A program made the position numbers and the translations under genes. The notes beneath the pieces are model-generated. The model saw only the letters and a list, made by a program, of their open reading frames with translations, searched no databases and was not told the origin of the DNA. This document shows positions 33,442 to 38,224 of a stretch of DNA of 38,224 nucleotides, one piece after another. The DNA comes from Acetonema longum DSM 6540 (GTDB lineage Bacteria > Bacillota > Negativicutes > Sporomusales > Acetonemataceae): positions 1 to 38,224 of the forward strand of contig NZ_AFGF01000013.1 of NCBI RefSeq assembly GCF_000219125.1, given 5' to 3'. Numbering within the stretch: position 1 is the stretch's first letter; each line of letters starts with the position of its first letter.

Positions 33442-34198
33442 TCACCGGTTATTTTTCCCTGCCTGCAAGGTTGGCACAATGCGATTAAACGCTGAAACCC
33501 AGAATTCACGTTCACTGTCAAGCGTAATCAAAACAATAGCTGAAGTATGATTACGGCTATTAAATATATACATCTTTCCACATAAAGGAAAAAGAAAATC
33601 CTAGTGAGTAATCAAAAAACGGGCACTGCCTGAGTATGCCTGTTTTTTATTTACCGTTATAAATTCAAATGGCGGAACTTCCAGAATTTTAAAACCTGCC
33701 CCTGTTTTAGGGTCATTAAACTGCCATTGACTTATATTGTTATTAATAGAATCATGCAGTAAAATCGCCTGGTTTTTTTGCTGCAGGGTAACCTGTTGGG
33801 AGAAATAATCCTCGCCTGGCTTGATCGTGCGTTTGTCCTGCAGGGCCAGCAGCCAAGCCAAATGATATGAATTTCCGTCATTCAACGATAATTGGAATGC
33901 GGCAAAATCAATGCCGTTCACGTCTAATCCATTTTTGTTTCCACCAGGGAAATTCAATGCAGCTTGAGACTGGTTATCTAAAGATTGCTCCTTCCGAGCG
34001 TTCAATAATTCTCTTAATGAGGTAAACTCTGCAGCCTGAAATGCTTTGGGAACTTTAAAAACCCCAAACATAGGGTATGCCCCATTCCTTAACTTCATCA
34101 GGATAATAGAAGCAAAAACCATATTTGCCGGTCACTAGCCAAATAATGCCACAAACTATAACCTGTATCAGCCGTCTTTCACCACGTGAATTCTCAAT
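33442..34198 (-). pseudogene. Membrane-anchored protein gene broken by a frameshift and an in-frame TAG
   Basis: Three open segments read as one protein. (1) 34198-34055: after AAAGGAG, ATT GAG AAT begins a 47-codon frame with an N-terminal anchor (RRLIQVIVCGIIWLVTGKYG) and PDEVKEWGIPYVWGF. (2) In the next frame, 34056-33604 continues with KVPKAFQAAEFTSLRELL; deleting one T in the T5 run at 34057-34061 joins it to segment 1. (3) After a TAG at 33601-33603 the same frame stays open for 52 codons to a TGA at 33442 and is protein-like (TSAIVLITLDSEREFWVSAF, RIVPTLQAGK). The family is unknown. Two or more lesions favour a decaying gene. Confidence 0.55.
33601..34071 (-). CDS. Open core of the broken gene, hypothetical protein, 156 aa
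   Basis: This is the longest uninterrupted part of the gene above. The ATG 34071 has a weak AAGGAATGGGG site upstream; an ATG at 34122 would lengthen it to 173 aa but reads through what looks like another frame of the original gene. The product is soluble and polar, with no known motif (NARKEQSLDNQSQAALNF, HLAWLLALQDKR, GAGFKILEVPPFEF). The ending is a TAG after FLITH. If translated, it may be a non-functional fragment. Confidence 0.45.
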   Translation of the reverse strand: MFGVFKVPKAFQAAEFTSLRELLNARKEQSLDNQSQAALNFPGGNKNGLDVNGIDFAAFQLSLNDGNSYHLAWLLALQDKRTIKPGEDYFSQQVTLQQKNQAILLHDSINNNISQWQFNDPKTGAGFKILEVPPFEFITVNKKQAYSGSARFLITH

Positions 34199-34441
34199 CT
34201 GGCAGCTCCTTTCCGGCTCATGGATTAAACAGCAAATACCCTGCTAACCAACAATAAACTATCAAAAATACATTTCCAGCACCTCAATATATGCACGAAA
34301 AAGATAATTATGCTTTTCAAAAATTTGTCCATGGTGATGCAATAATTTAATGTATCTTCGTCAAAGAATTTCGATTTCCCTTCACACGAATCGCAGTTGT
34401 TCATCTGTAAAGAATTATCACCAATGCAAAATAATATTCAC
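34199..34441. other. Intergenic region without a recognised gene
   Basis: About 240 bases between the broken gene and the tRNA-Gln promoter. It is AT-rich with stops in all frames, and I see no ribosome site followed by a usable frame and no clear hairpin. Confidence 0.5.
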
Positions 34442-34470
34442 TTGCTTTTTGGGTAAATTTCTCATATAAT
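34442..34470 (+). promoter_or_regulatory. Promoter of tRNA-Gln
   Basis: TTGCTT (34442-34447), 17-base spacer and perfect TATAAT (34465-34470), 20 bp before the tRNA. Confidence 0.78.
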
Positions 34471-34490
34471 AGATAAATATTAAATGCTAA

Positions 34491-34566
34491 TGGGGCGTCG
34501 CCAAGTCGGTAAGGCACGGGACTTTGACTCCCGCATGCGTTGGTTCGAGTCCAGCCGCCCCAGCCA
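34491..34566 (+). tRNA. tRNA-Gln (anticodon UUG)
   Basis: 76 nt, acceptor TGGGGCG/CGCCCCA, anticodon loop CTTTGAC (TTG), discriminator G, encoded CCA. The only plus-strand tRNA in the window. Confidence 0.95.
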
Positions 34567-34575
34567 CTAGAATAA

Positions 34576-34607
34576 AAAAAGTCCTCGCAATGCAGTGAGG
34601 ACTTTTT
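34576..34607. terminator. Bidirectional terminator between tRNA-Gln and the EF-G-like gene
   Basis: Stem AAAAAGTCCTC/GAGGACTTTTT (34576-34586 and 34597-34607) with A and T runs in its arms; serves the convergent tRNA-Gln and EF-G-like genes. Confidence 0.85.
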
Positions 34608-34631
34608 GTTATGCCTGATTTTACGCTACTC

Positions 34632-36719
34632 TTACTCTTCTTCTGTTACTTTATCTTTTTTCGCTCCGGCAATAATTGTTTCGGCGATACGCTGGGGAAC
34701 TTCTTCATAATGAGAAAAATTCATATCGAAACTGCCTCGCCCTTGAGTCAGTGAGCGGAGATGAATGGCGTAATTAAACACCTCTGACAGGGGGACCTGA
34801 GCCTTTACGGCCGACATACCTTTTCCGTTAGGTTCCATGCCCTGAATCCGTCCCCGTTTACCGTTAAGATCTCCTACGACATCGCCCATATAGGTTTCCG
34901 GAACTAAAACGTCCATTTGGTAGATAGGTTCCAGCAGAACCGGCTTCGCCTGCAGCGCACCTTTGCGCAAGGCCATGGTACTGGCAATTTTAAATGCCAT
35001 TTCGGAGGAATCAACCGTATGGTAAGAGCCATCGGTCAGAGTTACCTTTACATCTACCATGGGATATCCCGCCAGAATGCCGCCTGCCAAGGCATCTCGC
35101 ACTCCTTTTTCCACTGCCGGAATATATTGTCTGGGCACAGCGCCGCCAAAAATCGCATCGACAAATTCAAAATCACCGCCAGACGAAAGTGGTTCGAGCT
35201 GCAGCCAGACGTGTCCGTACTGGCCATGACCGCCGCTCTGCTTTTTGTGTTTTCCTTCGATTTTTACATTGCCCCGAATGGTTTCACGATAAGGAATCTT
35301 AGGAGTACTGAGTTTGATTTCAACGCCAAACTTGCGTTTCATCCGCTCAGCCATAATATCCAATTGCAATTCACCTGTTCCGGTCACTAACAGCTGCCTG
35401 GTTTCGGCATCTTTGCGAACCCGCAATGTCGGATCTTCATCAGTCAGGCGGCCCAGGGCACTGCCGATTTTATCCTCATCCCCCTTGTTTTTAGGCTCGA
35501 TGCACATGGTGAACATCGGCTTAGGATACTCCATCCCAGGATAAATAACCGGCTTATCCTTATCACAAAGAGTATCGCCGGTACCGGACTCCTGAAGTTT
35601 GGCAACCACAACAATATCTCCGGCGTTGGCAACTGGCATAGGGTCCTGATTTTTGCCCCGCAGGGCGAAAAGGCTGCCCAATCGTTCCATTTTATCTTTG
35701 GAGGCATTATAGATGGTGCTGTCAGGCTTTAACTGACCCGAGAGCACACGAATATAACTGAGCCGCCCGACAAATGGATCAGCCGTTGTCTTAAACACCA
35801 AAGCGGAAAACGGATCGCTGACCTTTCTTTCCACTGTTTCCTGGGTTAAGGGGTGTTTGCCGACACTCACTTTGGCCGCAGGCGAAGCAATGTTATCTAC
35901 AATCAAATTTAACAGCTGAAAAACACCGATATTTTTCATCGCTGAACCGCACAGCACAGGATAAAACTTGCCTTGCATAATTCCTTTATGCAGTCCTGTG
36001 CTGATTTCCTGTTCCGTCAGCTCTTCACCCTCTAAATACTTGGTAAGCAGCTCATCATCTGTTTCAGCCACCGCTTCAAGCATAGCCTGTCTGGCTTCCT
36101 GGGCTTGGTCGCCCATATCCGACGGAATATCAGTCTCATTATACTGACTGCACTGGCTATTAACCGGGACCAACGCTTTCATTTTAACGAGATCAACAAT
36201 CCCCTTAAAGACAGACTGAGCTCCAATCGGTAACTGAACAGGCACTATGTGTCCGCCAAGCTTTTCTTTCATGGAATTCAGGACGCTATAAAAATCTGCA
36301 TTTTCCCGGTCCATTTTATTAATAAAAGCAATACGCGGTAAATGTAAATCATTCGCATATTGCCATACTTTCTCAGTTTCGACTTCAACCCCCGATGCGG
36401 CGCATAGTACCACCAAAGCTGCGTCAACAGCGCTGAGAGATCCCTTGACTTCAGCCACAAAATCAGCATAACCCGGAGTGTCGACGATATTTATTTTTTG
36501 TCCATTCCATTCACAGGGCGCCAGGGCTGCGCTAATCGTAACCTTTCGGCGTATTTCTTCCGGTTCAAAATCCGTTGTGGATGTTCCGTCATCAACCTTT
36601 CCCAAACGATTGACCGCCCCGGAACTAAAGAGCATTGCCTCGGTCAGGGAAGTCTTACCTGCCCCCCCATGGGCAATGATGCCGACATTTCTGATGTTTT
36701 CACTTTTGTACTCTTTCAA
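34632..36719 (-). CDS. EF-G-like translational GTPase paralogue
   Basis: A 695-aa protein with the five-domain EF-G layout. G1 is AHGGAGKT (residues 16-23) in place of the usual AHIDAGKT, G3 is DTPGYADF with Tyr84 where EF-G has the catalytic His, and G4 is NKMD (134-137). These replacements mark the EF-G-2/EF-G-like branch rather than the housekeeping fusA that sits in the str operon. Domain IV-V motifs (GGHGQYGHVWLQLEP, ALRKGALQAKPVLLEPIY) are intact. It may act as an auxiliary translocase or have a role other than elongation. Start is TTG 36719, 8 bases after GGAGGG. Confidence 0.9.
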   Translation of the reverse strand: MKEYKSENIRNVGIIAHGGAGKTSLTEAMLFSSGAVNRLGKVDDGTSTTDFEPEEIRRKVTISAALAPCEWNGQKINIVDTPGYADFVAEVKGSLSAVDAALVVLCAASGVEVETEKVWQYANDLHLPRIAFINKMDRENADFYSVLNSMKEKLGGHIVPVQLPIGAQSVFKGIVDLVKMKALVPVNSQCSQYNETDIPSDMGDQAQEARQAMLEAVAETDDELLTKYLEGEELTEQEISTGLHKGIMQGKFYPVLCGSAMKNIGVFQLLNLIVDNIASPAAKVSVGKHPLTQETVERKVSDPFSALVFKTTADPFVGRLSYIRVLSGQLKPDSTIYNASKDKMERLGSLFALRGKNQDPMPVANAGDIVVVAKLQESGTGDTLCDKDKPVIYPGMEYPKPMFTMCIEPKNKGDEDKIGSALGRLTDEDPTLRVRKDAETRQLLVTGTGELQLDIMAERMKRKFGVEIKLSTPKIPYRETIRGNVKIEGKHKKQSGGHGQYGHVWLQLEPLSSGGDFEFVDAIFGGAVPRQYIPAVEKGVRDALAGGILAGYPMVDVKVTLTDGSYHTVDSSEMAFKIASTMALRKGALQAKPVLLEPIYQMDVLVPETYMGDVVGDLNGKRGRIQGMEPNGKGMSAVKAQVPLSEVFNYAIHLRSLTQGRGSFDMNFSHYEEVPQRIAETIIAGAKKDKVTEEE

Positions 36720-36748
36720 AATCGGTTCCCTCCTTGCAATGTGATTTT

Positions 36749-36777
36749 ATTATGAAATGTCTCATTGGACGTATCAA
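36749..36777 (-). promoter_or_regulatory. Promoter of the EF-G-like gene
   Basis: TTGATA (36772-36777), 17-base spacer and CATAAT (36749-36754) on the minus strand, 29 bp before the start codon. Confidence 0.6.
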
Positions 36778-36830
36778 CCTGCTGTGAAAATTCTCTGCCA
36801 ACTTGGAATATTCCTTCTTTTTAAGCCAAA

Positions 36831-36868
36831 AATAATAACCCCCAAACTGATATTTGGCGGTTATTATT
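36831..36868 (-). terminator. Long hairpin ending the ndk-to-spoVM-like gene cluster
   Basis: AATAATAACC/GGTTATTATT (36831-36840, 36859-36868) continues inward with CCAAA/TTTGG after one mismatch. It is only 5 bp past the stop of the SpoVM-like ORF and is followed by TTTGGC on the minus strand. Confidence 0.65.
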
Positions 36869-36873
36869 CTTGG

Positions 36874-36957
36874 TTACTTTTGGTTATTCTTGTAAAACAG
36901 CCGCAATAGTTTTCGTAGCGGCAGTGGCAATGATACAATATAAAACTTCAAATTCAC
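36874..36957 (-). CDS. spoVM: Candidate SpoVM-like spore morphogenetic peptide, 27 codons
   Basis: A very short ORF after fmdB with GGGGG 8 bases before GTG 36957, or TTG 36951 as start. Read from the TTG, it has (M)KFY at 1-4, L8-P9, L12 and R17, all at exactly the positions they hold in the 26-residue B. subtilis SpoVM (MKFYTIKLP..., R17), with hydrophobic or basic residues elsewhere (LRKLLRLFYKNN). SpoVM is an amphipathic peptide that marks the forespore membrane by curvature and recruits SpoIVA to start the coat. Pro9 and R17, reported as important, are kept. A hairpin terminator follows at once. The identity is from memory of one sequence, so it is a candidate. Confidence 0.5.
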   Translation of the reverse strand: MNLKFYIVSLPLPLRKLLRLFYKNNQK

Positions 36958-37024
36958 CGTATCCGCCCCCTTTGACCACAAAGCTATAGTAAAGTATATG
37001 AACACAGCGATCAGGGGGTGACGG

Positions 37025-37237
37025 TTACTTACAGCTGCCGCACCTGTTACCGGAACAAGAACTGCATCCCGAACCGCCAGCGCGACCCGTTCCGGCAAAT
37101 TGGGAAATTAATTTTTGTAGGTTATTATGCCCGCATTTTGGGCAAATAACCGAATGGGGCGCATTGTTCCATTCTATCCCACATATTTTTTCAAATTGGG
37201 CATGGCAGTCCAAGCACTTAAATTCATACAGCGGCAT
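37025..37237 (-). CDS. FmdB family zinc-ribbon protein
   Basis: A 70-aa protein starting MPLYEFKCLDC, the hallmark of the FmdB/CxxC zinc-ribbon family. The zinc site is C8-x2-C11 with C32-x2-C35; the C-terminus is Gly/Ser-rich with four more Cys (58, 61, 66, 69). Function is not established; members have been called putative regulatory proteins. The ATG at 37237 lies inside the end of the adenosyltransferase gene (14-bp overlap), with GGAAGGTG 6 bases before it; an ATG 9 bp upstream is less well placed. Confidence 0.9.
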   Translation of the reverse strand: MPLYEFKCLDCHAQFEKICGIEWNNAPHSVICPKCGHNNLQKLISQFAGTGRAGGSGCSSCSGNRCGSCK

Positions 37238-37736
37238 GGCCTTCACCTTCCACGCGGAATAAAATAAAGCACAGATCAGACAACCGGTTTAACAGTACCA
37301 ACACTTGTTCATTGACCAATTCTTCCCGGGCAAGGGACCAAACCAGACGTTCAGCCCGGCGTGTAACTGTCCGGGCCAAATTAATAGCGGCAGCAGCCCG
37401 GTTATCCCCGGCAATCACGAATTGCTTCAAAGGTGGCAATTGGGTGTCATAAGCATCAATAATCTGTTCGACCCGGCCCACCTGCTCCGCCGTGATCCGG
37501 TTCGGGGCTTCCCCGACACTGGCCAGGTCAGCCATTAAAGACCACAGTAACTTTTGTATTTCATAAATGGTAGCCGCCACATCTTTCGATTGACAAAGAG
37601 AGCGTGCCACTCCCAGGGCAGCATCCATTTCGTCTACTGTCCCGTAGGCTTCTACCCGGAGGCTGTCTTTAGAGACGCGTTGGCCGGTAAAGAGTCCGGT
37701 TGTTCCTTTATCGCCAGTTTTGGTGTAAATTTTCAC
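37224..37736 (-). CDS. Cob(I)alamin adenosyltransferase, PduO/MMAB type
   Basis: A 170-aa trimeric enzyme type that transfers the adenosyl group from ATP to cob(I)alamin, giving coenzyme B12. The ATP site YTKTGDKGTTGL (residues 4-15) and the conserved helix motif ARTVTRRAERL are intact. It starts at GTG 37736 with a GGGGGG site upstream, 26 bp after ndk, and overlaps fmdB. B12-dependent enzymes are not in this window. Confidence 0.94.
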   Translation of the reverse strand: MKIYTKTGDKGTTGLFTGQRVSKDSLRVEAYGTVDEMDAALGVARSLCQSKDVAATIYEIQKLLWSLMADLASVGEAPNRITAEQVGRVEQIIDAYDTQLPPLKQFVIAGDNRAAAAINLARTVTRRAERLVWSLAREELVNEQVLVLLNRLSDLCFILFRVEGEGHAAV

Positions 37737-37762
37737 CCGGATTTCCCCCCTTCTTCAAACAA

Positions 37763-38200
37763 CTAATCTAGCCGATTAATTTCCTTTTCATCAAAATAGA
37801 TTTTAATTTCACGAATGGCGCTCAGCTCACTGTCTGAGCCATGGATTACATTATGACCGATAGTAAGGGCGTAGTCGCCGCGGATGGTCCCCGGCAGCGC
37901 ATCAACCGGATTGGTTGTGCCCATCATGGTACGGACTACTTTTATGGCTTGATTTCCTTTCACTACCATGGCCACAATGGGGCCTGATGTAATAAAATCT
38001 ACCAATCCGTCAAAAAACGGTTTCCCTTGATGCTCTTCATAATGAATCGCGGCTCTTTCCCTGGAGAGATGCAACATTTTCAGAGCGATAATTTTTAATC
38101 CCCGCCGTTCGAAGCGGCTGATGATATCGCCGATAATCCCTTTTTGCACTCCATCCGGTTTAACCAACACCAGAGTGGTGCTTTCCATAGTCAAATCCAT
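37763..38200 (-). CDS. ndk: Nucleoside diphosphate kinase
   Basis: A 145-aa enzyme that balances NTP and dNTP pools by phosphate transfer from ATP. Catalytic phospho-His is H120 in NVIHGSDS; the N-terminal [10 protein letters not shown] and the [13 protein letters not shown] segment are standard. I start at ATG 38200, 6-7 bases after GGGGAGG; an ATG 15 bp upstream overlaps that site. First visible gene of a likely ndk-adenosyltransferase-fmdB-spoVM-like operon; its promoter lies outside the window. Confidence 0.96.
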   Translation of the reverse strand: MDLTMESTTLVLVKPDGVQKGIIGDIISRFERRGLKIIALKMLHLSRERAAIHYEEHQGKPFFDGLVDFITSGPIVAMVVKGNQAIKVVRTMMGTTNPVDALPGTIRGDYALTIGHNVIHGSDSELSAIREIKIYFDEKEINRLD

Positions 38201-38224
38201 AACAAACCTCCCCATGTGTATTTA

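Noticed and set aside
34122-34197. TTG start giving R-I-H-V-V-K-D-G, like a LysM protein N-terminus
   Set aside because: The frame stops after nine codons, while the ATT frame at the same ribosome site continues 47 codons with a membrane anchor; the resemblance is probably chance.
37025-37098. Long 74-codon form of the ORF ending at 36874
   Set aside because: Its first half lies in another frame of fmdB, and the ribosome site before 36957 supports only the short SpoVM-like form.

Overview
The window reads like the chromosome of a low-to-medium GC, endospore-forming anaerobic Firmicute. Gene content (PyrR-attenuated pyr operon with pyrK, PduO-type B12 adenosyltransferase, HD-GYP protein, YkuD L,D-transpeptidase with a C-terminal copper-amine-oxidase-like domain, soluble PAS histidine kinase, YmaF-like protein, candidate SpoVM) suggests a Negativicutes/Sporomusaceae-type organism. 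That placement is an inference from gene content, not from a phylogenetic marker. Nearly all genes lie on the minus strand; the exceptions are one ABC importer operon, tRNA-Gln, one unknown gene and two small membrane-protein genes.

Layout. 1-2.7 kb: a 29-residue membrane ORF with its own promoter, then (minus) an ABC exporter plus HD-domain hydrolase operon. 2.7-5.7 kb: an accessory stretch of small genes separated by many hairpins: a 63-aa protein, a 37-aa protein, a YmaF-like His/Cys-rich protein, a helix-turn-helix protein that looks frameshifted, a second 37-aa protein, a 104-aa unknown and a decayed serine-recombinase fragment. 5.7-6.3 kb: a five-gene tRNA operon (Asp-Phe-Gly-Cys-Leu) with promoter and terminator. 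6.4-8.3 kb: unknown 225-aa gene, thiD and a CheY-like receiver (minus). 8.4-11.1 kb: NitT/TauT-type ABC importer (plus). 11.1-11.3 kb: tRNA-Gly and tRNA-Trp. 11.4-20.3 kb: the pyrimidine operon pyrB-pyrC-carA-carB-pyrK-pyrF-pyrE, led by a consensus-like promoter, a PyrR-binding RNA motif and an intrinsic terminator; pyrD is missing from its usual place between pyrK and pyrF. 20.3-22 kb: AbgA-like amidohydrolase and two tRNA-Leu genes. 22-28.8 kb: polA, mutM, coaE, a lytic transglycosylase and an orphan peptide-type binding lipoprotein, with a 341-bp terminal-inverted-repeat element between mutM and coaE. 28.9-33.3 kb: L,D-transpeptidase, orphan PAS histidine kinase, a 64-aa membrane protein and an HD-GYP protein. 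33.4-34.2 kb: a gene broken by a frameshift in a T run and an in-frame TAG. 34.5-38.2 kb: tRNA-Gln, an EF-G-like paralogue, then ndk, adenosyltransferase, fmdB-type zinc ribbon and a 27-codon ORF that resembles SpoVM.

How the parts work together. The pyr operon encodes six of the steps from bicarbonate/glutamine to UMP, except the PyrD catalytic subunit, and its leader can sense UMP/UTP through PyrR. polA and mutM serve DNA repair. ndk links to nucleotide metabolism, and the adenosyltransferase to coenzyme B12. The most notable points are the short SpoVM-like ORF, the doubly broken membrane-anchored gene, the possible AUA start of pyrE, the inverted-repeat element and the His-x-His repeat protein.
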